Assembly: GCA_041738285.1 (NCBI GenBank)
Contig: JBGSQB010000237.1
Location: 1 to 16,888, forward strand
Direction of reading: 5' to 3'
Origin: SZUA-521 sp041738285
GTDB taxonomy: Bacteria; Pseudomonadota; Gammaproteobacteria; Pseudomonadales; Azotimanducaceae
DNA length: 16,888 bases
In this document: positions 1 to 8,000 of the stretch, piece after piece
How the letters are laid out: each line of letters begins with the position of its first letter
Numbering within the stretch: position 1 is the stretch's first letter
The notes under the pieces: generated by a model
The model's database searches: none
What the model was told of the DNA's origin: nothing
Seen by the model: only the letters and a program-made list of their open reading frames with translations
Program-made: the position numbers and the translations under genes

Positions 1-1526
1 GGGGCAGCGGTGGCGGCGGTGGTGGGTCGGCGCCTGGTGGACCATCGGGTGGCGGCACGTCGTGGGTGTCCGGTGTTTTTTCTGCTGCATCAACCTTCGA
101 GAACCGCTGCGCCATTCCGCGCACCGGCACGGATCCTGCCACCGGCGCCCCCTACCGGGACCGTCAGGGTACCCAGATCGATGAGAACAACTGGCTGCGG
201 TCGGCCAGCAACGATCTGTACCTGTGGTTCAACGAGATCGTCGACCGCGACCCGGGCCTGTATCAGACCCTCGAGTATTTTGCGCTGCTCAAGACCACGG
301 CGCTGACGCCATCCGGCCAACCCAAGGATCGCTTTCACTTCACCATTCCCACGGAAGAGTGGCGGCTCTTGTCGGAGTCCGGTGTCTCCGCCGGCTACGG
401 CGCCCAGTGGACATTGATCGCCGCGAGCCCACCGCGCGACATTCGCGTTGCCTTCACGGAACCCAACTCACCGGCGACCAGCACACCGGTGAACCTCGCA
501 CGCGGCGCGGCAGTGCTCGCGGTGGACGGGGTCGACGCTGTCAACGCATCCAGCCAGGCGTCCGTCGATGCGCTCAATGCGGGGCTGTTTCCGAGCCAGG
601 CCGGAGAAACCCACACGTTCACGATTCGTGACGCCGGCTCGAGCGCCTCGCGCACCATCACCATGACGTCGGCCACGATCACGTCAGAGCCCGTGCAGAA
701 CGTGCACACCATCGCCACCGCCAGCGGCACCTTTGGTTACATGCTGTTCAACGACCACATTGCGACCGCCGAACAGGCACTCATCAACGCGGTCACGACT
801 CTGGCGGGCGCCGGCATCGACGAGCTCGTGATCGACATGCGCTACAACAGCGGTGGCTATCTCATCATCGCAAGTCAGCTCGCGTACATGATCGCGGGCA
901 ACACGCGCACTGCGAACCAGACTTTCGAGCGACTGAGCTTCAATAGCAAACACTCCAACCGAAACCCCATCACGGGTGAGTTGCTGTCACCGATGCCATT
1001 TGAGAACGAAGGTGTCGGCCTGTCGGCACCTGCGGGCTCGCCGCTGCCGAACGTCAACGTCGATCGTGTGTTCATTCTCACTGGTGGCGACACGTGTTCT
1101 GCGAGCGAGTCCGTAGTCAACGGCCTGCGTGGCATCGGTTTTCCAGTGATCCTGATCGGCGGCACGACTTGCGGTAAACCGTACGGGTTTTATCCGGGTG
1201 ACAACTGCGGAACGACGTATTTCTCGGTGCAGTTCAAGGGCGAGAACGCGCTCGGATTCGGAGACTATGCGGACGGATTCACGCCGCAAACCAACGCCCA
1301 GGGCACATCGGGCGTCTTCGTGCAGGGCTGCTATGTTGCAGACGACTACTCCCGCGCCCTGGGTGATCCGTTAGAGCGCCAGCTCGCAGCCGCACTGAAC
1401 TATGATCAGAGCGGCTGTCCGGCGTTCACGACGAGCGCAGCTTCGAGCGCCGCGCGCTCTCGCATCATTGGCGGCGCACCGCTCGAGGCGCCGCCACGCT
1501 TCTCAGGCAAGATCCTGGGGCCCTAA
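1..1526 (+). CDS. S41 family peptidase (C-terminal processing protease type), 5'-truncated by the window
   Basis: The reading frame is open from the left edge (first full codon at base 3) and stops with TAA at 1524-1526, so the N-terminus is missing. The GTG at 66 is internal. The visible protein begins with a Gly/Ser-rich linker, as in many exported lipoproteins of this family. A PDZ-like segment follows (around the residues AVLAVDGVDAVNA, near 508-550), then the S41 catalytic domain (about 730-1330). The probable nucleophile is the Ser codon 1098-1100 in CSASE, and the general base is the Lys codon 1176-1178 in TCGKPYGF. The 26-residue Ser-to-Lys spacing is close to the 25 of E. coli Prc. 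A Cys sits immediately before the Ser and another two residues before the Lys. S41 enzymes cut extracytoplasmic proteins using a Ser/Lys dyad. The gene converges on the binding-protein gene 16 nt away, with no clear terminator between them. The family is clear; the substrate is unknown. Confidence 0.93.
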   Translation, partial: GSGGGGGGSAPGGPSGGGTSWVSGVFSAASTFENRCAIPRTGTDPATGAPYRDRQGTQIDENNWLRSASNDLYLWFNEIVDRDPGLYQTLEYFALLKTTALTPSGQPKDRFHFTIPTEEWRLLSESGVSAGYGAQWTLIAASPPRDIRVAFTEPNSPATSTPVNLARGAAVLAVDGVDAVNASSQASVDALNAGLFPSQAGETHTFTIRDAGSSASRTITMTSATITSEPVQNVHTIATASGTFGYMLFNDHIATAEQALINAVTTLAGAGIDELVIDMRYNSGGYLIIASQLAYMIAGNTRTANQTFERLSFNSKHSNRNPITGELLSPMPFENEGVGLSAPAGSPLPNVNVDRVFILTGGDTCSASESVVNGLRGIGFPVILIGGTTCGKPYGFYPGDNCGTTYFSVQFKGENALGFGDYADGFTPQTNAQGTSGVFVQGCYVADDYSRALGDPLERQLAAALNYDQSGCPAFTTSAASSAARSRIIGGAPLEAPPRFSGKILGP

Positions 1527-1542
1527 AAGAGTCGACAAGAGT

Positions 1543-2649
1543 TTAGTCGGTAGATCCCGACTTCATCACCGCCCATTGGCGCAACCGCCGACGTTCGTAG
1601 TCGAGACTCTGCGGTGGAACTGCCGTAAGTCGCTCCCTGATCGATTCGGGCGGAAATACTGCCGGATCGATACGAATCGCGGTGTCGATGCTGTCGGGTG
1701 CAACCTTGGTCGCGCTCGGGTAGTAGGTCGCATTGGTGAAATCGGCCGCCGCGCGCGCAGTCAGCAGGTGATCGATCAGCCGATATGCGTTGTCGACATG
1801 GTCGGCATCCGCAGGAATCGCCATCACCTGGAACCAGATCTGGCCGCCTTCCTTCGGCACCACGTACTTCAGATTCAGGCCGGCGCTCGAGTGCTGTGCC
1901 AGCACGGCGGAACCGGACCACACGAGCGACATACAGATCTCGCCGTTGGCGAGATCATCGACGAACGCGGACGAATGAAAGTACCGCACGAACGGACGGA
2001 TGCCCGCGATGACCGCCATCGCATCGCGCAGATCGGTCTCATCTTCGGATGCAGCGTCGCGACCGAGATACTGCAGCGCACTCGGCACGACGTCGGACGG
2101 TGAGTCGAGCAGCGCGATACCGCAATCCTGAAATTTCGCGGCGACCTGCGGATCGAACAGCAGGGCCCAGGAATCGAGTGGCGCCTGCGGCATGCGCGCG
2201 AGGATTCGATCAGCGTCGTACGCGAGCCCCGTCGAGCCCCAGCTGTGCGGCACGCCGAATCGGTTGTCCGGGTCGAGCTCCTCGAGTTTTTCGAGGTGGT
2301 ACGGGTCGATGTCGCCAGCGCTCGGCAACTTGCTCCAGTCGAGCGCCTGGAACAACCCGGCCGCATGCTGTCGCGCGAATCGCGTGGAGGTGGAAACGAC
2401 CACGTCGTATCCCGACTTGCCCGCGAGCAGCTTGCCATCGAGGGTCTCATCGGCGTCGTAGACGTCGTAGTTGACCTTGATGTTCGTCGCGCGCGTGAAC
2501 TCCGGCAGGGTCTGGGGGCCGATGTAGTCGAACCAGTTGTAGAAGTTGACGATCGCGGGCGAAGTGTCGCGCGAACCCGGGTCCGATGAGCACGCCGCGA
2601 GCGCGAAAAAAATAAGCAGTGCGATAATTCGTCGATCAGGTGCGATCAC
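1543..2649 (-). CDS. PotF/PotD-like polyamine-type periplasmic binding lipoprotein
   Basis: From GTG at 2649 this encodes 368 aa: a short basic N-region, a hydrophobic stretch (IIALLIFFA) and a lipobox LAAC with the lipidated Cys at residue 20. The frame stays open to an ATG at 2724, but that start would add 25 residues before the signal peptide. The GTG has GGAG 10 nt upstream, so I prefer it. The mature part follows E. coli PotF almost end to end: YNWFDYI near the N-terminus, DVYDADETLDGKL, DPDNRFGVPHSWG, RYFHSS, LANGEICMSLVW, PKEGG and a C-terminal MKSGSTD. PotF-type proteins deliver putrescine or related polyamines to an inner-membrane ABC transporter. Aromatic ligand residues are kept, but two acidic contacts of PotF (Asp247, Asp278 as I recall them) align with Ser and Gln here, so the ligand may differ. 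No permease or ATPase gene lies beside it. The fold assignment is secure; the ligand is not. Confidence 0.94.
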   Translation of the reverse strand: MIAPDRRIIALLIFFALAACSSDPGSRDTSPAIVNFYNWFDYIGPQTLPEFTRATNIKVNYDVYDADETLDGKLLAGKSGYDVVVSTSTRFARQHAAGLFQALDWSKLPSAGDIDPYHLEKLEELDPDNRFGVPHSWGSTGLAYDADRILARMPQAPLDSWALLFDPQVAAKFQDCGIALLDSPSDVVPSALQYLGRDAASEDETDLRDAMAVIAGIRPFVRYFHSSAFVDDLANGEICMSLVWSGSAVLAQHSSAGLNLKYVVPKEGGQIWFQVMAIPADADHVDNAYRLIDHLLTARAAADFTNATYYPSATKVAPDSIDTAIRIDPAVFPPESIRERLTAVPPQSLDYERRRLRQWAVMKSGSTD

Positions 2650-2659
2650 GGACAGGTTG

Positions 2660-2663
2660 CTCC
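2660..2663 (-). promoter_or_regulatory. Ribosome binding site supporting the GTG start of the binding protein
   Basis: The minus strand reads GGAG here, 10 nt before the GTG at 2649-2647. It supports this start, which places the signal peptide at the extreme N-terminus. The spacing is on the long side, so the assignment is moderate. Confidence 0.45.
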
Positions 2664-2768
2664 GGAGACAACTGCTGCGTTCGAGTGTTCCGCAGGCCCG
2701 ATAGTCATCGTCGATGGCTTCCATGGCGTTGCAGGATCAGTGTCGATCTTGGGCGACATCGAAGAAGC

Positions 2769-2904
2769 GTTTTCTTCCCAATTCATTCCCGATTCCTTCC
2801 AGGCGCTCAGAATCTGGGCAGCGGCTGCGGGCTCGACGTTGAGTTGCGCGTATCCGCATTGTACCGAGTGATGGTTGGGTCGCATCATCCAAACGGGCTA
2901 TGAA
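2769..2904 (+). repeat. Left arm of a diverged inverted repeat
   Basis: Compared with the reverse complement of 3029-3174, this arm shares GTTTTCTTCCC at its outer end and the exact 15-mer CTTCCCAATTCATTC (2774-2788 here, complement at 3143-3157). It also shares a CGACGNTGA block in the middle and a 32-nt block at its inner end (about 25 of 32 matching, ending in TATGAA at 2899-2904). Blocks match in the same order, separated by diverged sequence and indels. This looks like an old intergenic repeat unit present twice in opposite orientation, not a recent insertion. Confidence 0.65.
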
Positions 2905-3030
2905 CAGCCTGGACGTTAGCGCAAGGCGACTTCAGCGACGACCAACGGTGGCGTCAGCTCGCTCATTCCTGACTGTTGCAGAACCCATTGCGGCGCCGTC
3001 GCACTGACCAGCTCATTCCCGCGTTCGCTT

Positions 3031-3050
3031 CATAACCCAATTGGGTGATG
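3031..3050. repeat. 20-bp near-perfect palindrome (core ACCCAATTGGGT)
   Basis: Two half sites meet between 3040 and 3041. The central 12 bp are perfectly palindromic and are flanked by CAT and ATG, with one mismatched pair. The left arm holds a decayed version (ATCCAAACGGGCTA). It could be a protein-binding site or part of a repeat element's fold-back structure; the sequence alone does not decide. Confidence 0.5.
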
Positions 3051-3127
3051 CGCACCCACCTCGTTCGGTTCACCGTCGATGTGCGCTGCGGGCGCCCGTT
3101 CGCTCCTTTGAAGTGACGATTCACGTG

Positions 3128-3139
3128 CCTTCCGGAAGG
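3128..3139. repeat. 12-bp perfect palindrome CCTTCCGGAAGG
   Basis: Perfect dyad symmetry lies inside the right repeat arm, about 90 bp upstream of the FN3-protein start. The left arm lacks the symmetric second half, so it may be specific to this copy. Possible operator or chance. Confidence 0.4.
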
Positions 3140-3225
3140 AAAGAATGAATTGGGAAGGAAACGGGAAGAAAACCCCGGCGCGATCTAGGCAACCATGAAA
3201 CCGTACTACCTGAGGCAGCTTCGAC

Positions 3226-4920
3226 ATGACTATTTGGAAACTGATTGCATGCATGGCCGTAGCCTGGCTGATCGGACCTGGGTCGGCTTGGGCCGCGGCA
3301 GACAAGAAAGCGCCCGCCACCATCGGCGCGATCGCCGTGAAGACGAGCGCGCTGTCGTTGACGTTGCGCTTCGTAGCGCCGGGAGACGATGGCAACTCCG
3401 GTACTGCTCGCGCCTACGATGTGTTCTACCGCAGCGGCGCATCCTGCTCTGACGCAAACAACCCGGGCGCGAATCCGGACGCGAACCCCGCCTGGACGCG
3501 CGCCGCGCGCAGCCTCCAGACGACGCCCGAACGGGCTGCGTTGGTCGACTTCTTCGACGTGCGTCCGCTGGCAGCGGCGCAAGGGTACTGTGTCGCGATC
3601 CGGGTTCGCGACGAAGTGCCGAATTGGTCAGGCTGGCGCGTGGTGTACGGCGCGACCGACCCGGATTGGTCGCTCGCCCAGACCTGGCCCGCCTCGCCGA
3701 CGAGCACCGCGGCGGTCACCGACCAGGTCAACCTCGTGCTGGTGAATGACGCCCCGGTTGCGGGCTGGATGGCGGACGCCCGCACGGCCGTGTTCGCAGG
3801 TGACGGCTGGCAACAGGCAGTGCCGCTGGTGGTGCCGAGTTCAACCTATGCGCAGCTTCCGCTGCGTCTGGCAGGCAATCCGGGCGCGGGACCCGCCACG
3901 CCGACGGCGTCGGCGGCGGTGACCGTGACCTATACGTCCGGCACGAAGCTCATCAACCAGATCCTCCTGGTCGACGCGGGCCCGGCGCCGTTTCCGTCGC
4001 GCGTTTCGACTATTGCATCCGGTGCTCGCGAAACCGGCGGCCTCGATGAGAAGCGCTGGGGCGGCAGCAGCATTACCTATATTCAGCGCGCTGGCGCGTG
4101 GAATCCGGTTGCGACGATCGAGCGCATCGAATCCAAGACGACCAGCGTGAAGCGCACCAGTCTCGCCATTACCGAGCGTGTTGGGCAGACCTGGCAGGAG
4201 ACTTGGGTGCTGACGCGGGAAAGTGCGGATCAACGCTACGGCTTCTACGACGAAGCCGTCGTTTTCACCAAACCGGGTGGCACCACGCTCGGCTTCGTCG
4301 GTCCGCATTGCGGCATCACGGTGTACGCAGAGCACTCGCCGTCAGGTAGCTGGACATACTGGGACGCGGGGCGCGCGTTGATGCGCTATCGCGCCGCCTT
4401 CGATTCGAACGGCAGCCCGGTGGTGCTGGGACAAGACAGCTATCTCGGTGTGCAGACATATGTGCTGCGTTCGGAGAACTTCTTCGCATTGCCCGGCAAG
4501 CCCGCCACGTCGTGCACCGCCGTGCTTCCACAGGCGCTCAGCCAGGGCGAACTCGTGGCGCTCGCGTCCGAAGATGCGGACACGCCGCATCGCAACACCA
4601 GCGGCATTGCGATCGTTCGCGATGCGGGTGGTGTTGCCACGTTCATCACTGGATCGGCGTTTCACGGTAACTACAAGACGGTGCAACAGCGGCTGATCTA
4701 CCGTTGCTCCGACACCGATCCCTGGCAGATGCAGTCGGTCGACCGCACCAACTCGCCCTACACCAAGACGCAGCCGGTGATGAATGCGGCCGGTGACCTC
4801 CTGCAAACCTATTCGTGGGCGCGGTTTGCCCGCGCGGGGCTGGGTCAGTACACAACCCCGCCAGCTGACTATGTGTATGTCGCGAGCCAGGCGGGGAATC
4901 CGTGTGGTGTGGTGCCGTAA
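3226..4920 (+). CDS. Exported protein with N-terminal fibronectin type III-like domain, function unknown
   Basis: The protein has 564 aa. A Sec signal peptide is clear: MTIWK, a hydrophobic core through residue 18, and an AWA cleavage site near residue 23. Residues about 28-142 look like the FN3 domain common in secreted bacterial proteins: a start at AP-TI, strands ending in RFVAPGDDGNSGTARAYDV, and a final strand around NWSGWRVVYG. It holds Cys74 and Cys122, which could pair. The remaining 420 residues are rich in Ser, Thr and aromatic residues with regular short beta-strand patterns (SGSWTYWDAG, QTYVLRSENFF). They suggest a beta-sandwich or propeller, but I recognise no family and no catalytic motif. 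The start has GAGG 10 nt upstream. The giant mosaic gene begins about 120 nt downstream in the same direction, so the two may be co-transcribed. Confidence 0.85.
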   Translation: MTIWKLIACMAVAWLIGPGSAWAAADKKAPATIGAIAVKTSALSLTLRFVAPGDDGNSGTARAYDVFYRSGASCSDANNPGANPDANPAWTRAARSLQTTPERAALVDFFDVRPLAAAQGYCVAIRVRDEVPNWSGWRVVYGATDPDWSLAQTWPASPTSTAAVTDQVNLVLVNDAPVAGWMADARTAVFAGDGWQQAVPLVVPSSTYAQLPLRLAGNPGAGPATPTASAAVTVTYTSGTKLINQILLVDAGPAPFPSRVSTIASGARETGGLDEKRWGGSSITYIQRAGAWNPVATIERIESKTTSVKRTSLAITERVGQTWQETWVLTRESADQRYGFYDEAVVFTKPGGTTLGFVGPHCGITVYAEHSPSGSWTYWDAGRALMRYRAAFDSNGSPVVLGQDSYLGVQTYVLRSENFFALPGKPATSCTAVLPQALSQGELVALASEDADTPHRNTSGIAIVRDAGGVATFITGSAFHGNYKTVQQRLIYRCSDTDPWQMQSVDRTNSPYTKTQPVMNAAGDLLQTYSWARFARAGLGQYTTPPADYVYVASQAGNPCGVVP

Positions 4921-5030
4921 TGCTGATCAAGTGAGGTCGGGGGTGCCGTGCGTCCGGGCCGGGGGTTGAGATGGGCGGATCTCAAGCGCGGCTTAGACGA
5001 GCGGGGCAGCGCATGCAATCGGGCAACAGA

Positions 5031-5034
5031 GAGG
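5031..5034 (+). promoter_or_regulatory. Ribosome binding site used to choose the giant-gene start
   Basis: GAGG (within AGAGAGGG) lies 8 nt before GTG 5043. The competing in-frame ATG at 4971 has only a G-run upstream and would put over 45 residues before the membrane-targeting stretch. A second GTG at 5082 has a G-rich run just 4 nt away. The choice of 5043 is moderate. Confidence 0.45.
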
Positions 5035-5042
5035 GACTAAGC

Positions 5043-8000
5043 GTGGTCAATCGACTTGGACTATCTGCTTTCGGGGATGGTGTGGCGTGGCGAATTGCCA
5101 GCGCTGGCGGAACGGTCATCCGCTGGTGGATACCAGCGCTGTTAGCCGCCGGTGCAGCAGGTCCTGTGGCTGGTGCCCCGGGCGACACGACTCTGATCAG
5201 CGCGGCCGATCCGACTATTCCGAACATTGCTTCCGGCGGTCGGACTGGGGAGTTTGCCCTGTCTGCGGATGGTCGGTATGTGGTGTTTGCATCCGCCGCG
5301 TCCAATCTCGTCGTCGGCGACACAAACGGCCGAATCGATGTATTTCGGCGCGACATGGTGGAAGGGACGACGGTTCGAGTGAGCGTTTCGACGGCGGGGC
5401 AGCAGGGCAATGGCGATAGCGGCGAACAGGCCGTTGGCTACCCTGCTATCAGCGCGGACGGGAACTTCGTGGCGTTCAGTTCACTTGCGTCCAATCTCGT
5501 TGCCGGAGACACAAACGCGAGACGGGATGTCTTTGTACGCAACATTGCGGCAGGCAGTACGATCCGCGCGAGCGTCTCGAACAGCGGCGTCGAATCCCTG
5601 TCGGACTCCGACAGACAAGCGATCAGCGCGGATGGCCGCTACGTATCTTTCGTTTCCTCTTCGAACTCTCTTGTGGCCGGCGATACCAACAATCGAAACG
5701 ACGTGTTCATTCGCGATACTCAAACGGGTACCACACGCATTGTCAGTGCGGCCAACGGCGGCGGGATTGGAAACAACCACTCTGGGACCGTCATTAGCGG
5801 TTCCCCGATCAGCGCTGATGGACGCTATGTAGCCTTCGACTCATTCGCGTCGAACCTCGTGTCCGGTGACACAAACGGTTATGTCGATGTCTTCGTTCGC
5901 GATCTGGTTGCGGGTACCACCACGCGGGTCAGTGTGACGGATGGTGGCGCTCAAGGTAACCAGGCGAGCAGCACGCCGGCGATGACCGCAGATGGGCGCT
6001 TCGTCTCGTTCTATTCCGGCAGCAGTAATCTCGTCAGCGGAGATACAAACTCCGGCTACGACATATTCCTGAGAGATACGGTACTTGGCACAACCACGCG
6101 GGTCAGCGTACGTGACGACGAGCAGCAGATCTCGGAACCAACATTCGGCGTGACATCGATCAGTTCAGACGGGCGCCGGGTCGCCTTTTCTTCGTGGGGA
6201 GAGTCCATCGTCAACGACGACACCAATGGTCGTACAGATGTGTTTGTGCGCGATCTGGCTGCGGTAACAACCATCCGCATCAGTGTCGATGTTGATGGAA
6301 CCCAGCGGGTGGCTGAAAGCCGGCTCGGGGCCATGAGTGCAGATGGCCGCACGGTGGCGTTCTGGTCAGACGGCGAGTTCGTCGAAGGTGACGTGAACCG
6401 CGAGGAGGATCTCTACCTGCGCGACATCGAGTCCCAGAGCACGGAACTCGTGAGCGAACGCGAACCCGGGGTCGCGGCCTCCGTTTCCGGACAGGGACCC
6501 AGCCAGACCACCCGATTCTCGGTGTCGATTGACGGCCGATTCGTCGCGTTTCAATCCTCAGCGGCCAACTTGACGCAGCATGAGGAAGACTACGATTACG
6601 CTTCAAGCGTTTACCTTCACGACACATCAAATGCCTCGACGCAACCAGTCAGTGTGGATGTTACTGGCATGCGTCGCGTCCATGGCTATGATCCGTCGAT
6701 AAGCGGTGACGGCCGGTACGTAGCATTTGTGTCGGTTTCGAACGAGTTGGTGCTGGAGGGCTCTGTTCCTCACCCCCACCCCCAAGTCTACGTACGCGAC
6801 ATGCTCGCGAGCACCACAGAGCGGATTAGTGTCAATGCCGGCGGTGCCAGTGGCAACAACGGCAGCGGGTACCCGGTGCTCAGCGCAGACGGTCGCTACC
6901 TCGCATTCTATTCCTCGGCAACCAACCTGATTGATGCCGAGGACGCCTGGGGTGTGTTCGTTCGCGATCGCGTTGCCGGCACGATCGAGCGTCTCACCAC
7001 CGAAACGTACGATGATTCGTACTATCAGTTCGGGCCGGATGATGCGAAACCCGCGATCAGCGCGGACGGTCGCTACGTGGCCTTTCGCTCCTACTCATCG
7101 ACGCTCGTTGGGGACGACACCAACGGCGTTTCCGACGTATTCCTCCATGACCGTTCAACAGGGTCGACGAGCAGGGTCAGCGTCGGCAGCGGCGGCACCC
7201 AAAGCGACTGCGACAGCTCTGATCCGAGTATGCGGCTGGATGGGCGCTATGTCGTTTTTCTGTCCTGCGCCGGCAATCTGGTGCCCGGTGTGCCTGCTGG
7301 CGGCCCCCACGCGTATCTGCATGACGTGGTGACTGGTACCACGGTGCTCGTCAGCAAGAACGACCAAGGCGATCCGGGTAACACCCAGTCCAACGACCCG
7401 GTGATCAGCGCGTACGGCCGCTACATCGCATTTTCATCCTATGCGACGAACTTGGTCGATCCAGATGTGAGCGACTTTCCGGATGTACACGTGCACGACC
7501 GTCTGACGGGGACTACCCGGCTCGTCAGTGTCGCAGCCGATGGTTCGCAAAGCACGGGCTACAACGTGTCTCCGGCGATCAGCGGTGATGGTGGGCGCGT
7601 GGTGTTCTCTACGGAAGCTGCGCTGGTCGATGGCGACACAAATCGTACAAGCGACGTCTTTCTGCATGAGGTCGCCGTGCCGGTCAACGACGCCGACGGC
7701 GATCTCGCGCTGGACGCCACCGACAACTGCTGGCTCGATCCTAACGACGATCAGCTCGACGGTGACGGCGATGGTGTGGGCGATGTCTGCGACAGCGATG
7801 TTGATGGCGACGGCTTCGCGAACGCGCTCGACAATTGCTCGATCGTCGCGAACCCGCTGCAAACCGATTCGAACGGCGATGGTTTTGGAGACGCATGCGT
7901 CGATGCGTCGGTGTTCATTCCGTCGAGTGCCTCGGTTGATCGTTCAGTGGCAATCGGCGCGGGCAGTGTGATTGGCGCAGGCGCGCGAATCGGCGCCAAC

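Larger units (their letters stand above)
3029..3174 (-). repeat. Right arm of a diverged inverted repeat
   Basis: On the minus strand this arm carries the same ordered blocks as 2769-2904. The outer block has an extra 11 nt (GTTTCCTTCCC) inserted after the shared TTTTCTTCCC, giving a local tandem of TTCC-rich units. Its inner end carries the 20-bp palindrome at 3031-3050, and its outer part the palindrome at 3128-3139. There is no transposase, and I see no clear target-site duplication. Confidence 0.65.
2650..3225. other. Non-coding divergent intergenic region with inverted repeats
   Basis: This stretch separates the minus-strand binding protein from the plus-strand FN3 protein, so it should hold both promoters. 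I found no good -35/-10 pair for either. Open frames across it on both strands have no convincing ribosome binding site and no protein-family resemblance. Its content is explained by two diverged inverted copies of one repeat (2769-2904 and 3029-3174) around a central segment of about 124 bp. That segment holds two related motifs, CAGCTCGCTCATTCC and CAGCTCATTCC, the second lying at the inner edge of the right arm. Confidence 0.7.

Noticed and set aside
2650..2724. ATG 2724 as the start of the binding protein
   Set aside because: It adds 25 polar residues before a well-formed lipoprotein signal; GTG 2649 has a ribosome binding site and gives a normal signal length.
2904..2935. Integron attC-like site (GTTAGC core)
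   Set aside because: Only one core-like heptamer is present, with no paired inverse core, no hairpin of attC size and no integrase or cassette structure.
2646..3395. Small open frames on both strands in the intergenic region
   Set aside because: Their similar peptide endings (HHPNGL, HHPIGL) come from the inverted DNA repeat; they lack ribosome binding sites, extend into neighbouring genes and resemble no family.
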